From positions 2,493,658 through 2,557,657 of the forward strand of contig NZ_CP028897.1 in the NCBI RefSeq assembly GCF_003072645.1: 64,000 nt of DNA, given 5' to 3'. This stretch comes from Dongshaea marina (GTDB lineage Bacteria > Pseudomonadota > Gammaproteobacteria > Enterobacterales > Aeromonadaceae). How positions within the stretch are numbered: position 1 is the first letter of the stretch; every line of letters starts with the position of its first letter. Of the stretch, positions 37,644-48,444 are shown piece after piece. The notes under the pieces are model-generated. The model had not been told where the DNA came from. It saw nothing but the letters and a program-made list of their open reading frames with translations, and searched no databases. The position numbers and the translations under genes are program-made.

Positions 37644-37665
37644 GTAACTCTTCCCTGGTTAACGA

Positions 37666-38247
37666 TTAGTCCTGACTGATCCGGCTGGCAACTGCCCCTT
37701 GCTGCTCCTTGTACTTGGCGTTGACCCGCTTGTTATAGGGACGGGCCGCCGGAGCGCTCAGCAGTTCAAAGTTAAGGGCTCCAATCACCATCTTAGGACG
37801 CAGTGCCAAAGGCAGTTTTCCACTATTGTAAAATTCTAATACGATTTTCCCGGACCAGCCCGGATCAATCCGGTGGGCCGTCACGTGGACCATGAGCCCC
37901 AGACGCGCCAGAGAGGAGCGACCATCCAGCCAACCCACCACGTTATCCGGCAGGGTCACCGACTCATGGGTCACCGCCAGCGCCAGCTCGCCCGGATGCA
38001 GGAAGAATGCCTCACCATCCTCAATGATGATCTCATCACTCATCACCCGGTTGATCGCATCCGCCATCTGATCTGAATTGGCACTGAGATCGATATAGGG
38101 GGCGGTGTGATCCTTAAACACCCGGAATGCATTTCCCAGCAGGACATCCAGGCTGACACCACTGATCCGCTCAATCGCCGGTGCAGGCTCAACCTTGATC
38201 TTCCCCTCGGCTAAATACTGCTCAATGTGTGTATCACAAAGGCGCAT
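37666..38247 (-). CDS. dcd: dCTP deaminase
   Basis: 193 residues, the same length as E. coli Dcd. The conserved [17 protein letters not shown] start, [37 protein letters not shown] (substrate and catalytic Glu/Ser region) and [11 protein letters not shown] are present. It makes dUTP from dCTP for thymidylate synthesis. It lies between udk and asmA in the usual order. Confidence 0.97.
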   Translation of the reverse strand: MRLCDTHIEQYLAEGKIKVEPAPAIERISGVSLDVLLGNAFRVFKDHTAPYIDLSANSDQMADAINRVMSDEIIIEDGEAFFLHPGELALAVTHESVTLPDNVVGWLDGRSSLARLGLMVHVTAHRIDPGWSGKIVLEFYNSGKLPLALRPKMVIGALNFELLSAPAARPYNKRVNAKYKEQQGAVASRISQD

Positions 38248-38263
38248 GTTCTACTCCATATAT

Positions 38264-38289
38264 AAAAAGAGGCGGGTAACACCTGCCTC
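38264..38289 (-). terminator. Terminator between udk and dcd
   Basis: On the minus strand GAGGCAGGT-GTT-ACCCGCCTC (one mismatch) then TTTTT. It lies ten bases after the udk stop, so dcd probably has its own promoter or depends on read-through. Confidence 0.75.
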
Positions 38290-38298
38290 CGGGAATGA

Positions 38299-38943
38299 TT
38301 AACCCAGCACCATGTGCCGGATACGGGCCTTGATCATGTCGATCGCGATCCGGTTGCGACCGCCTCGGGGCACAATCACATCCGCGTACTGTTTCGAAGG
38401 CTCAATAAACTGCATGAACATGGGGCGTACCGTGGTTTGATACTGCTGGAGGACCGAATCCATGCTGCGTCCACGCTCCTGAACATCCCGACTCAGGCGG
38501 CGCAACAGACAGATATCAAGAGGTGTATCCATGAAGATGGTCGCGTCCATCAGGGCACGCAACCTGGGATCGGTAAGCAACAGGATCCCCTCAAGAATAA
38601 TCACCTTCTTGGGTGTAAAGGCGGTAGTTTCATCCAGGCGGGTGTGCTCAGAATAGGAGTATTGAGGCACATTGACCCGCTCTCCCTTAAGCAGGGTGGT
38701 GAGATCCTGAGCCAGCAGATCATGATCCAGAGCGCTGGGGTGGTCATAGTTCGTCTTGACCCGCTCATCCATGGTCAGGTGACCTTGATCCCGGTAGTAA
38801 CAATCCTCGGTGATAACGCCAATCTGCTCTTCACCGACCTCTTCCACCAGCTCCTCAAAAATAGTTTGCGCAATCAAACTCTTACCAGAAGCGGATGCAC
38901 CAGCAATCCCGATAATGACACAAGAACGTTGGGTGTCAGACAT
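38299..38943 (-). CDS. udk: Uridine kinase
   Basis: 214 residues, compared with 213 in E. coli. P-loop [11 protein letters not shown], the DCYYRDQ substrate motif, [13 protein letters not shown], and [18 protein letters not shown] are in order. It phosphorylates uridine and cytidine with GTP or ATP in pyrimidine salvage. It follows apbC by about 95 bases. Confidence 0.97.
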   Translation of the reverse strand: MSDTQRSCVIIGIAGASASGKSLIAQTIFEELVEEVGEEQIGVITEDCYYRDQGHLTMDERVKTNYDHPSALDHDLLAQDLTTLLKGERVNVPQYSYSEHTRLDETTAFTPKKVIILEGILLLTDPRLRALMDATIFMDTPLDICLLRRLSRDVQERGRSMDSVLQQYQTTVRPMFMQFIEPSKQYADVIVPRGGRNRIAIDMIKARIRHMVLG

Positions 38944-39038
38944 CTTTTTTATTCCCCAATCTTTTTAACGATACAAAACCTTCCCATTATAAAGGGGTTC
39001 CAGGCCCAGATGCCAGATGTGAACCCCAAAATATTTGC

Positions 39039-40148
39039 CTAGAGCTGAGCTATCGAGATTTCGTTTGGGATCACCTCCCCTGTGAAGTAAAGCACGGCCG
39101 CTGTCTTACGCGCCAGCTCAAAATAGGGCTTGGTCAGCAGTGGATCTTTTTGATGGGCGACGCTTGGGGTACCGGCATCACCATCTTCACGCACAGTACG
39201 GTGCAGCGGAAGCTCTCCCAAAAGCTGGCTCTGGCACTCCTGGACCAGAGACTCCCCTCCCCCCGAGCCAAACAGAGCGTCGTGACGTCCGCATTGACTG
39301 CAGATGTAATAGCTCATATTTTCCACGACTCCCAGCACAGGGATATTCATTTTACGAAACATGGCGATCCCCTTACGGGCGTCGGCAAGAGCGATATCCT
39401 GGGGCGTGGTGATCACCACAGCCGCCGTGGTGGGCACCTGCTGCGCTAAAGTGAGCTGGATATCACCGGTTCCCGGCGGCATATCGATCACCAGGTAATC
39501 CAACTCGGGCCAGGCGGTATCATAAAGGAGCTGAGACAAGGCTTTACTCGCCATTGGCCCGCGCCAGATCGCCGCCTGTTCCTCGGGAACCATATAACCG
39601 ATACTGTTTGAAACGATGCCAAAGGAGTCGATCGGCAGCATCATCTTCCCATCCGGACTGACCGGCTTTTGATCGCGGGTTCCCAGCATCAGCGGGATGG
39701 AGGGCCCATAGATATCCGCATCCAGCAACCCGACTCTGGCGCCCTCATGGGACAGAGCCAGCGCCAGGTTCACCGCCGTAGTGGATTTACCCACGCCTCC
39801 CTTTCCGGAAGAGACGGCGATGATATTGCGAACGTTACGAATGCCAGGTAACTCCATGGCGCGCTTGATGGTGGCAACATCCGTGGTGATTGCAAATTCG
39901 ATCTCTGAGACGCCACTGAGCTCTCTTAGACTGTTGCCAAAATCCTGCATCAGTAACTGCAGGTAGCCCTGGCCGGCAAATGGCAAACGGATCTTCACCA
40001 CCAGCTTGTCATCACTGAGATCAATTGCCTTTAAAAACCCCGCCTCTGTCAGCGAGCTTTCCCAGCCATCGGGCTTAAAATTAGACAGCTGCGCACGGAT
40101 CTGTTGCTCCAGTCCCTCTAGATTATTCATTGAGATAGATTCCATCAT
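39039..40148 (-). CDS. apbC: Iron-sulfur cluster carrier protein, Mrp/ApbC
   Basis: 369 residues if begun at 40148; a start at the internal ATG (40130, MNNLEGLEQQI) is also possible. A DUF59-like N-terminal domain is followed by a MinD-type ATPase: deviant Walker A SSGKGGVGKST, DADIYGPSIPLMLG, VIDMPPGTGDIQLTL, and the cluster-binding CSQC motif in YYICSQCGRHDALFG. It carries Fe-S clusters to target proteins. It diverges from metG across about 150 bases, an arrangement common in gammaproteobacteria. Confidence 0.96.
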   Translation of the reverse strand: MMESISMNNLEGLEQQIRAQLSNFKPDGWESSLTEAGFLKAIDLSDDKLVVKIRLPFAGQGYLQLLMQDFGNSLRELSGVSEIEFAITTDVATIKRAMELPGIRNVRNIIAVSSGKGGVGKSTTAVNLALALSHEGARVGLLDADIYGPSIPLMLGTRDQKPVSPDGKMMLPIDSFGIVSNSIGYMVPEEQAAIWRGPMASKALSQLLYDTAWPELDYLVIDMPPGTGDIQLTLAQQVPTTAAVVITTPQDIALADARKGIAMFRKMNIPVLGVVENMSYYICSQCGRHDALFGSGGGESLVQECQSQLLGELPLHRTVREDGDAGTPSVAHQKDPLLTKPYFELARKTAAVLYFTGEVIPNEISIAQL

Positions 40149-40296
40149 TGATCAATGGTTGCCAGTTTACTCCCTCTCACTGAAATTCCAACCGGATCTA
40201 TTTTGTGGGTTTCATTGGCCCTAACCCTAGGCAGAATGGGCAACATGAGGTACTATTTCTCCCATTTTCCTCCTAAGACTGGACACCTTTTAATCT

Positions 40297-42333
40297 ATGG
40301 CAAACGATTCTCGTAATATCCTGGTGACTTGTGCGCTGCCTTACGCTAACGGCTCTATCCATCTCGGACATATGCTGGAGCATATCCAAGCCGATATCTG
40401 GGTCCGTTACCTGCGCATGCGCGGCCATAATGTGCATTTTATCTGTGCCGATGATGCCCATGGCACACCGATTATGCTCAAGGCTCAGCAGATGGGAATG
40501 ACGCCAGAGCAGATGATTGAAGAGGTCTCCAAAGAGCACCAGTCTGATTTTTCACGCTTTAACATCAGCTTCGATCATTACTACTCGACTCACAGCGAAG
40601 AGAACCGTGAGCTGGCGGGTTATATCTATACCCAGCTCAAGCAGAACGGTTATATCCAAAGCCGCACCATCTCTCAGCTGTTTGATCCGCAAAAAGAGAT
40701 GTTCCTGCCGGATCGTTTCGTGAAAGGGATCTGCCCACGCTGTAAGTCAGAAGATCAATATGGTGATAACTGTGATAACTGTGGTGCCACCTATAGCCCG
40801 ACCGAGCTGATCAACCCCACCTCGGCAGTTTCCGGCGCTGAGCCTGTGATGAAGAAAACCGAGCACTTCTTCTTTGATCTGCCTCAGTTCGAGTCCATGC
40901 TCAAGGAGTGGGTCCACTCGGGCTCGGTCCAGGAAGAGATGGCCAATAAGCTCAGCGAATGGTTTGAAACCGGGCTGCAGCAATGGGACATCACCCGTGA
41001 CGCCCCCTACTTCGGCTTTGAGATCCCGGATGCTCCCGGCAAGTACTTTTATGTGTGGCTGGATGCACCCATAGGTTACATGAGCGCCTTCAAAAACCTG
41101 TGTAGCAAGCGTCCCGAGCTTGATTTTGATCTGTTCTGGAAGAAAGAACAGGAAGCGAGCAGTGAGCTGTATCACTTCATCGGCAAGGATATTGTCTATT
41201 TCCACAGCCTGTTCTGGCCAGCCATGCTTGAGGGCTCAGGTTTCAGAAAGCCGAGCAATGTCTTCGTCCACGGCTATATCACGGTCAACGGCTCCAAGAT
41301 GTCCAAATCCAAGGGCACCTTCATCAAGGCGGACACCTACCTCAACCACCTGGATCCCGAGTGCCTGCGCTATTACTATGCGGCCAAGCTCTCCAACCGC
41401 ATCGATGATATCGATCTGAACCTGGAAGACTTTGTGCAGCGGGTCAACTCCGATGTGGTGAACAAGCTGGTGAACCTCGCCTCACGCAACGCAGGCTTCA
41501 TCAGTAAGCGATTTGACGGCATGCTCGCCGAGAGCTGCGCCGAGCCTGAGCTGTATCAGCAGTTTGTCGAAGCTGGCGAGTCAATTGCGGCCCATTTCGA
41601 GGCACGCGAATTTGGTAAGGCGATCCGTGAGATCATGGCACTGGCCGATGAAGCAAACCGCTACATCGACGAGAAAGCCCCCTGGGTGGTTGCCAAGCAG
41701 GAGGGCCAGGAGCAGCAACTGCAAGCGATCTCTAGCGTTGGCCTGAACCTGTTCCGGGTACTGATGACCTATCTCAAGCCGGTGATGCCTGAGCTTGCGG
41801 CTCGCTCCGAGGCCTTCCTCAATTGTGAGCTGAGCTGGGATGCCCGGGTTAAGCCGCTGACTTCTCATCAAATCAGCCGCTTCAAGGCCCTGTTTACCCG
41901 CATTGACCCTTCCCACATTGAGAAGATGGTTGAAGCGTCCAAACATGAACTGGAGCAGGTTACCAAGCCTCAGCCCAGCGGCCCACTGGCCGAGGAGCCA
42001 ATCGCCGATGAGATCGGCTATGATGACTTCATCAAGTTGGATCTGCGGGTTGCCCGGGTGATCAGCGCCGAAGGGATCCCTGAGGCGAAGAAGCTGCTGA
42101 AACTGCAGCTGGATCTGGGGGGCGAAACCCGCCAGGTGTTTGCGGGGATCAAGGCCGCCTATGAGCCGGAGCAACTGGTCGATAAACTGGTGGTGATGGT
42201 TGCTAACCTGGCGCCACGCAAGATGCGCTTTGGTGTCTCTGAAGGCATGGTATTGATGGCTGGCTCCGACGATAAGGAACTAAAGATCATCAGCCCGGAA
42301 ACGGGTGCCAAGCCGGGACAACGGATTTTGTAA
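40297..42333 (+). CDS. metG: Methionyl-tRNA synthetase
   Basis: 678 residues, long form. HLGH (class I HIGH motif) lies near residue 23, the zinc knuckle is [25 protein letters not shown] lies in [13 protein letters not shown], followed by the anticodon-binding helical domain and the C-terminal tRNA-binding EMAP-like domain from [13 protein letters not shown]. The C-terminal domain dimerises the enzyme. Two terminator-like hairpins follow. Confidence 0.98.
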   Translation: MANDSRNILVTCALPYANGSIHLGHMLEHIQADIWVRYLRMRGHNVHFICADDAHGTPIMLKAQQMGMTPEQMIEEVSKEHQSDFSRFNISFDHYYSTHSEENRELAGYIYTQLKQNGYIQSRTISQLFDPQKEMFLPDRFVKGICPRCKSEDQYGDNCDNCGATYSPTELINPTSAVSGAEPVMKKTEHFFFDLPQFESMLKEWVHSGSVQEEMANKLSEWFETGLQQWDITRDAPYFGFEIPDAPGKYFYVWLDAPIGYMSAFKNLCSKRPELDFDLFWKKEQEASSELYHFIGKDIVYFHSLFWPAMLEGSGFRKPSNVFVHGYITVNGSKMSKSKGTFIKADTYLNHLDPECLRYYYAAKLSNRIDDIDLNLEDFVQRVNSDVVNKLVNLASRNAGFISKRFDGMLAESCAEPELYQQFVEAGESIAAHFEAREFGKAIREIMALADEANRYIDEKAPWVVAKQEGQEQQLQAISSVGLNLFRVLMTYLKPVMPELAARSEAFLNCELSWDARVKPLTSHQISRFKALFTRIDPSHIEKMVEASKHELEQVTKPQPSGPLAEEPIADEIGYDDFIKLDLRVARVISAEGIPEAKKLLKLQLDLGGETRQVFAGIKAAYEPEQLVDKLVVMVANLAPRKMRFGVSEGMVLMAGSDDKELKIISPETGAKPGQRIL

Positions 42334-42379
42334 TTAAAACGACCACCTCCTATGGAGGAGGTTTTCAATAGATAAGAGA

Positions 42380-42403
42380 AAGGGAGCAGTAGCTCCCTTT
42401 TTT
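42380..42403 (+). terminator. Terminator of metG
   Basis: AGGGAGC-AGTA-GCTCCCT followed by TTTTT. A weaker hairpin CCTCC-TAT-GGAGG with flanking AAAAC/GTTTT lies at 42335-42364, nearer the stop codon. Confidence 0.85.
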
Positions 42404-42718
42404 GATCTCAACGGCTCTCGTCATCGATTAAAGCTTTGGGGATCCGGTAACACTTTCCCGAGTACTTATCGAAAACCTGAACCGTTTTGCACTCCCTGTC
42501 TTCGGCTGATTGCGGCGGAACCGCTCTTCCGCTATGAATATTCACCCGCTTACTTTTAAGCAACAGCAGGTCAAGCCTGCAATGCCCCTTGGCTTTGTCG
42601 CTACTCTTTCAGCTCTGAGCCACTTCATCCTTGTTACTCATTTGGACCTCACTTTAGTTCAAGTCAGGTTTACACTATTCAATAAGACTCGAAAGGAAAA
42701 TGGGAATAAACCCTTATA

Positions 42719-42974
42719 TTTAGAGCATTTACTCCATAAATGGAGCCAATGCTGTAATTAATCTCAGGCTTTACACGCTGACTCGCAATACCGATTATCA
42801 TCCATGATAATCCTTACCAATTCGGCGTCCCTGCCTCTCGCTTGTTGCGATGCAACCACGCCCTTGGCCGCTCTACTGCAGCGTCCTTGCTGCAGAAGGT
42901 CAGCTTAGCAAAGCCTGAAATTCTTTTCGTTGAGCTGAACATAATGAACCGGATTAATCCGAAATAGCTCTAGC
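42719..42974 (-). repeat. Dispersed repeat, copy B (about 256 bp)
   Basis: Read on the minus strand it gives the same ordered blocks as copy A, from GAGCTATTTCGGATTAATC to TGCGAGTCAGC, with very few changes in the shared blocks. It also has a 22-base extra segment after CTTCTGCAGCA and the right-hand part ending CTCCATTTATGGAG and AATGCTCTA. The rest of the 840-base gap between metG and 43178 shows no gene; the frame at 42510-42761 overlaps this repeat and has no coding features. Confidence 0.88.
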
Positions 42975-43177
42975 TCCATCAGGCAACAACCAACGATCAC
43001 ACAAGGCGATCGCTCTGGTGTAGGCTTTCAGAAAAATGAGGCAAGCTAATGCCTGCTTAGGCTCTTTAGGAAAAGCGACAATGACGTCGCGCAGGCCAGG
43101 AATATCATCGGGACTTACGTCTCACAGAACAAAACCGCTCTATGGGGAGCCCCGGGAATACTCTATATGCGCCAGGT

Positions 43178-43365
43178 TCATGTCTTAGGCAGCTTATCTT
43201 CCGGCAGGATCAGGGTGTAACGTTCATCCTCCTCAATCCGGATGATCTTACCCTCGGGGTAAAACTCAGCGGCATAACATTCGGCTTCCTCAACGCAGCC
43301 TCTTTGAAGGAGGATCTCAATCATCTTATCTGGGGGACTTCGACATACACCGTATAGGTTGGCAT
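43178..43365 (-). pseudogene. Small protein of unknown function, probably frameshifted
   Basis: From the ATG at 43365 the frame reads MPTYTVYVEVPQ and then meets a stop. A second frame from 43324 reads MIEILLQRGCVEEAECYAAE, then FYPEGKIIRIEEDERYTLIL, ending at 43178. Adding one C to the C5 run at 43332-43336 joins them into 62 residues (...VPPDKMIEILLQRG...). The joined product is acidic with a regular strand-helix-strand look. I do not recognise the family. It could instead be a 48-residue ORF starting at 43324. Confidence 0.5.
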
Positions 43366-43524
43366 TTTTTGAAAGTAGTCCTGAAAATCTTTTTATTCAT
43401 CATACCTGTAAAATCTGACAGGTGTCCAACCGGCACCCGGTCTCAGGGCTCATCCCCACTCAATAAATAAAATCCCAGGCTAAAAACTGACGCAGCTTAC
43501 GATCCCTAAAGCCACCCACTGAGA

Positions 43525-43803
43525 TCAGGAGCTTTCATCATCCATTTGCTGATAGATGTATTGGTAAAGCTGCCTGACCTGCTCACAAGAGAGATGAGTA
43601 TGCACCCATGTATTGAACTCTTCGAAAGATTTACAGCCCTCCTTGAGGTTATAGAAACACTGCCTCTGTTTCTCGTAGCAAGTCTCGGTGTCGCTCTCAT
43701 CCCACCAGGCTCCCCCGGGCTCAACCTTAGGGAGCAGGTAGTTTTTGGCGAGCGCAAGCTGTTTACAATCCAGCCGATATGGCATGCATTTGTATCTTTT
43801 CAT
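43525..43803 (-). CDS. Small Cys- and Trp-containing protein of unknown function
   Basis: 92 residues, no signal peptide or membrane segment. Regions: YRLDCKQLALAKNYLLPKVE, WWDESDTETCYEKQRQCFYN, CKSFEEFNTWVHTHLSCEQ. Six cysteines in 92 residues might bind metal or form disulfides. The start could be Met 1 (43803) or Met 7 (43785), and neither has a strong ribosome site. I do not recognise it. Composition and length argue for a real gene. Confidence 0.5.
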   Translation of the reverse strand: MKRYKCMPYRLDCKQLALAKNYLLPKVEPGGAWWDESDTETCYEKQRQCFYNLKEGCKSFEEFNTWVHTHLSCEQVRQLYQYIYQQMDDESS

Positions 43804-43893
43804 CTGAGATCATCGTCATGAGGGCCACCTGTAAGTATAGCCCTCAACCACTTTACATAGAAAAAATAGCGTCATTATCGGCGGTAGAAATTA

Positions 43894-44091
43894 TCATCCA
43901 GGATCCCTCCATGTGTCTCTTTCAACCTGAGATGGTGACTCCAGGCCAGGATCTTGCTGACTCATCTGCTGACTTGATTGACTCAATGTTTTTTCATCCG
44001 AGCGACCCGGCTCATAGAAAAATCCAAACAGCGCGATCGCTGCGATGATGATTACTCCTAATACAGTTTTTGCAAGTTCGGGGATTTTCAT
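43894..44091 (-). CDS. Small single-pass membrane protein of unknown function
   Basis: 65 residues from the ATG at 44091 with GGAGGAG seven bases upstream. The longer frame to 44214 lacks such a site. One N-terminal hydrophobic helix (VLGVIIIAAIALFGFFY), then a polar Ser/Gln-rich tail. It is divergent from the LysR gene. No family recognised. Confidence 0.6.
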   Translation of the reverse strand: MKIPELAKTVLGVIIIAAIALFGFFYEPGRSDEKTLSQSSQQMSQQDPGLESPSQVERDTWRDPG

Positions 44092-44271
44092 AGCTCCTCC
44101 CTGGGCATATGAGACTGTTATCCAAGGTAGCAGGTGGGACTCATAAGAAACATGGGTTAATCTACCCAGGCCTTTGCCCGGCCTGCTCGTTGATGACAGG
44201 GGGATAAGGATCACGGCGAAAAGGACTCAAACCGGTTATGCTTGTCCGAATTAAAGCAAACCACATATCCT

Positions 44272-45209
44272 ATGAAATTTTCTCAGCTAAATGCCTTTAA
44301 GGTGATCGTTGAGTGCCAAACGATCACTGCCGCCGCTCACCAGCTTAACCTCAGTCAACCCGCGGTGAGCCGACTGCTTGTCAGCCTGGAGCAACATCTT
44401 GGCTTTCCCCTGTTTACCCGCCAGAAAAACCGCTTGCAGCTCAACCGGCAGGGAGAGGCATTCTACCTTGAGGCCTGCAAGGTGGTTGAAGCCATGACCG
44501 GCCTGGATGATGCGGTCGATTCTCTGCGCAGTAAGGGCTTTGGGGCGATCGATATCGCCGCCATGCCGCTCCTGTCTCACTCCTTTTTACCCAGGGTGAT
44601 TTCACTGCTACTCAAAGAAAGCTCTCAGCTCAAGGTGGGCTTTAAGAGCTACCGCTCAGAAGAGGTTCTGCGCCGGGTGCAGAGTCAGAGTATCGATCTC
44701 GGCTTTGCGTTTAGCGATGCGGTGGTGGCAGGGGTCAAGACCCAGACCCTGAGCTCGGAGTGTGTGTGCCTGCTTCCCAAAAACCACCCCTGAGTGAGCT
44801 GGCTGAAATCGATATTCATCACCTGGCAAATCAGGTGGTCATACGCCATGAAAAAGACAGCACCCAGCAAAGACTCGATACCCTGCTACGCCGTTATGAG
44901 CTACGCATTAAAGAGCAGTTCGAGGTCTCTTTAGCCACCAGCGCAGGACAGTTGGTCCATGAGGGGTGTGGCATCGCCATTACCGATCCCTTTACCGCCC
45001 GCCAGTTTGAGAGGATGGGGGAAACCGTCATAAAGCCACTTTGTTTTTCACTCCCCTTCGAGTTCCAGATCATCTCTCCGGCATCTCGTCCGGCAAACCG
45101 CAATAGCCACAGACTTATCCAGCTGTTTATCCATCTGGCTCAGGAGATGGGAATTGCATTGACAATCTCTCCCATAAGAGAGATACCCGAGCACTCCAAA
45201 ATAGCCTGA
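44272..45209 (+). pseudogene. LysR-family regulator, one frameshift
   Basis: From the ATG at 44272, a typical LysR helix-turn-helix (FKVIVECQTITAAAHQLNL, SQPAVSRLLVSLEQHLG, FPLFTRQ) and the start of the effector domain are in one frame. The rest, from LSELAEIDIHHLANQVVIRH to the C-terminus, is in another. Adding one C to the C4 run at 44787-44790 restores ...LPKNHPLSELAE... and a normal length of about 312. It precedes the opine dehydrogenase and carrier genes on the same strand, and probably controls them. Confidence 0.85.
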
Positions 45210-45417
45210 GACGGACAAAGCGAGCTAAATCACAAACTTTACCTGGATTCATCTCGCTGAGGTCATGAGGATAACTCATTACATATCAGCTAGTTATAAA
45301 TAGAAAATAAGTTGACTATAACCTTTTTGCATACTGCCCGTCTGTTTATGCATTGGTCTCTCTCAGGCTATTCCCTCTAGGCTGGTTACCAGGTAACTCA
45401 TAGAGGAAGAGCACATC

Positions 45418-46529
45418 ATGAAACCACGTGTATCCGTGATCGGATCCGGTAATGCAGGACTGACCGCTGCCTACCATTTTTCACTCCAGGGAGCCGAAGT
45501 ATGCCTGTATGGCGCCCCCGGATTTGATCAGCCGTTAACCGATATCGAAAACAATAATGGCATGATTGAGGCGGTCGCAAGCTACCAGGACACGAGCATG
45601 GCCTATGCCGGAGAGCAAAAAATTCATACCCTGTGCCGGGAGATTGAGCAAGCGGTTGATTTTTCAGATCTGCTGGTGCTTCCCGTCCCTCATTTGCCCA
45701 GGAGCCACTCTTTACCCAGATGCTTCCCCATCTTCACCAGGGGCAAACCATACTGCTGATGCCGGGAAACTATGGCTCTTTAGTGCTCAACCGGATCAAG
45801 CAACAGCAGGGATATCAGGCACTGGATATCACCTTTGTTGATGCGATCTCGATTCCATGGGCAACTCGTATCATAGGTCCGGCTCAGATCGCGATCCTCG
45901 GCATGAAGCAATACCTGCCGGTTGCCGCTTTTCCTGCCAGGCGAACTGAACAGGCCATCGGGCGCTGTAAAGGGATCATGCCTCTGCCGCTACGGCCCTT
46001 AGCTCATGTGATCGAAGCCGGGCTTGAAAACATTAACTTCGGGGGGCACCCACTGCTGACCACCCTGAATATGGGTCTTTTAGAGAACTTCAAGGGCGAG
46101 TTTAACTACTACCGGGATTGCTGCTCGACATCGACCGCAAAAGCTGCAGCCGTCATGGAGCAGGAACGGATACGGATCGGCAAGGCGCTGGGCATCGAGC
46201 TAACCAGTGAACTCGATGCCATGAACTCCCTGTATGGAATGAAGTGTGAGAGTGTCTACGAAGCGAACCGAACCTCGGTGACCCACGGCAAGCTCAACAG
46301 TGCTCCAAGCTCTGCCTCCAATCGTTACATCACAGAAGATGCGGCCTATCTGCTGGTGCCCTGCTTTGAATTTGCAAAGCTAACCGGGCTTGAGACTCCG
46401 CTCATCGAATCCTGTCTGCATATAGATAACGCCTACAACAGCACCAACTACTTCGAAAAGGGAAGAACCCTGCAAAAGATGGGGCTGTCTGAGATGTCCG
46501 TTGCCGAAGTTCTGAACTTTGTCGCCTGA
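45418..46529 (+). pseudogene. Opine/octopine dehydrogenase-like enzyme, one frameshift
   Basis: N-terminal Rossmann motif VSVIGSGNAGLTAAYHFSLQG in the first frame (45418-45759), and the C-terminal octopine dehydrogenase domain in the second (45720-46529: MNSLYGMKCESVYEANRT, then SASNRYITEDAAYLLVPCFE). One extra C in the run at 45697-45699 gives PHLPQEPLFTQMLPHLHQG and about 371 residues. Relatives reductively join an amino acid and a 2-oxoacid, or reverse this. With the adjacent carrier it may catabolise an imported opine-like compound. The substrate is not predictable. Confidence 0.85.
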
Positions 46530-46580
46530 ATAATTCATCTGAGGGTGGCCCGGCCCCTCTCCTCTGCCCAAGGATGACTG

Positions 46581-47983
46581 ATGAGCAAATTTAAGTTTCC
46601 CTCCGCCTACACCATATTAATGGGGCTAACCGTATTGATGGCAACCCTGACCTGGCTGATCCCGCGGGCCATTACCAGATGCAGGAAAATCACGAGCTCA
46701 ATCGCATGGTTCCCGTGGTTGGCTCTTATCATAGAGTCCAGGCCAATCATCAGGGGCTGATCGATGTTCTGATGGCTCCGGTACAGGGATTTTATGATCC
46801 GGCCGACGACCACGCACGGGCCATCGGCGTCGCCCTGTTTGTGCTGGTGATCGGTGGATTTCTGGCTGTCGTGACCAAAACAGGAGCCATCGACGCTGGC
46901 ATTCAATGCATCATGAAGCGCCTGGCTGGCCAAGAGCGCTGGATGATCCCGATCCTGATGGGGCTTTTTGCCCTTGGAGGAACCATTTATGGTATGGCGG
47001 AAGAGACCCTGCCATTTTATCCCCTGTTGATCCCCGTGATGATCGCTGCCGGTTATGACACCATAGTTGCGGTTGCCATCATCATGGTTGGAGCCGGTAT
47101 CGGTTGTCTGGGCTCAACCATCAACCCCTTTGCAACAGTGATCGCATCCAATGCCGCCCAGGTGAATTTCATGGATGGGATCTGGCTTCGACTGCTGATC
47201 CTGATCCTGGGCTGGATCATCTGTGTCATCTATGTGATGCGCTACGCCGCAAGGGTCAAACAAGATCCGCAAACCTCGATTGTTGCCGGTCAAAAAGAGG
47301 CAAATGAGCGCCATTTTCTTCACCAGTCACTGCATGCAGAGCGCCTCACGGGTACCCATAAGCTGGTCCTTGGCATATTCGGACTCACATTTTGTATCAT
47401 GATGTATGGGGTCTCGGCTCTGGGATGGTGGATGGCTGAGCTATCGACCCTGTTTATCGGGGCCACCATACTGGTGGGGCTGGTGGCCCGGATGAATGAG
47501 TCCGAACTTACCGGTAGCTTTGTGGATGGGGCCCGGGATCTACTGGGAGTAGCCCTCATCATAGCCATCGCTCGTGGCATTGTGGTGGTGATGGATAATG
47601 GCAACATTACCCATACGATCCTCCACTACGCCGAAGGCCTGCTCGCCCACCTGACACAGGTCGCTTTTATCAATGCTATCTACTGGATTGAGGCACTACT
47701 CTGCCTGGTGGTTCCCTCATCATCCGGGCTGGCGGTGCTCTCGATGCCGGTCATGGCTCCGCTGGCTGATTTTGCCGGAGTGAGTCGCGAGCTGGTGGTG
47801 ACCGCCTTTCAATCGGCATCCGGTCTGCCAAACCTGGTGACTCCCACGTCCGGGGTGGTAATGGGTGCCCTGGCAATCGGTCGGATCAGCTATGGATCCT
47901 GGCTCAGATTTATCGGCCCCCTGCTCGGTATTTTGACCCTGATGGTGATGGGGCTATTGAGCCTGTCGGTCATTCTAAGCTAG
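46581..47983 (+). pseudogene. DcuC/YfcC-family carrier, one frameshift
   Basis: The start at 46581 (MSKFKFPSAYTILMGLTVLM) gives the first membrane helix, then the frame breaks. Adding one C to CCC at 46661-46663 restores LIPAGHYQMQENHELNRM and joins the 434-codon frame from 46679. The result is about 467 residues with 10-12 membrane segments, including GGFLAVVTKTGAIDAGI, GGTIYGMAEETLPFYPLLIP, LGSTINPFATVIASNAA, and LPNLVTPTSGVVMGAL. Family members carry C4-dicarboxylates, arginine or peptides. It is 51 bases after the dehydrogenase gene, so the two form a likely uptake-and-breakdown unit. Confidence 0.85.
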
Positions 47984-48079
47984 TGCAGAGTTCTTGCCCC
48001 ATTTTGCTCGATGCATCCCGGGGCGCATCGAGCTTATCAAGAGCCGTGATATTTCGTGGGTAGCAGGCAAACATAGCTC

Positions 48080-48354
48080 TCAGTAGGCTCTAAACTCTTC
48101 TGGAACCGTGCAATCTTCACACTCTTCAATGCTATAGGAATCAACCCTGGCGCTACGCGGCCCCTGTTTCAGCCACTCGGCCAGGCAGGCCACCTGAACC
48201 GGCTCCCCTGAGCCAGCACCTCAACGTCGCCATTGGGCAGATTCATCGCGTAACCAATAAGCCCCAGTTTTTTCGCCTCAAGCTGGGTTGAGTAACGAAA
48301 TCCGACGCCCTGCACAATGCCCCCGACAACCACTTTCACGCAACGAATCGCCAT
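48080..48354 (-). pseudogene. yccX: Acylphosphatase, one frameshift
   Basis: Start [21 protein letters not shown], with the catalytic Arg in VQGVGFR and Asn in [12 protein letters not shown]. The frame breaks after VLAQG. One extra base in the C4 run at 48205-48208 restores [17 protein letters not shown] and the end at 48080, total 91 residues, close to the 92 of E. coli YccX. The enzyme hydrolyses acyl phosphates. It diverges from rlmI, as in E. coli. Confidence 0.88.
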
Positions 48355-48444
48355 CTTGTTCTCCTTTTTTATGGCTCCATTGAGTTTTAACCTCTCCCCC
48401 CATAGAATAGCGGCCCCAAAGCTCAGAAAAAAGCGTAACTAAAT

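Noticed and set aside
42510..42761. 83-residue open frame downstream of metG
   Set aside because: Its end lies in repeat copy B; no ribosome site or protein features.
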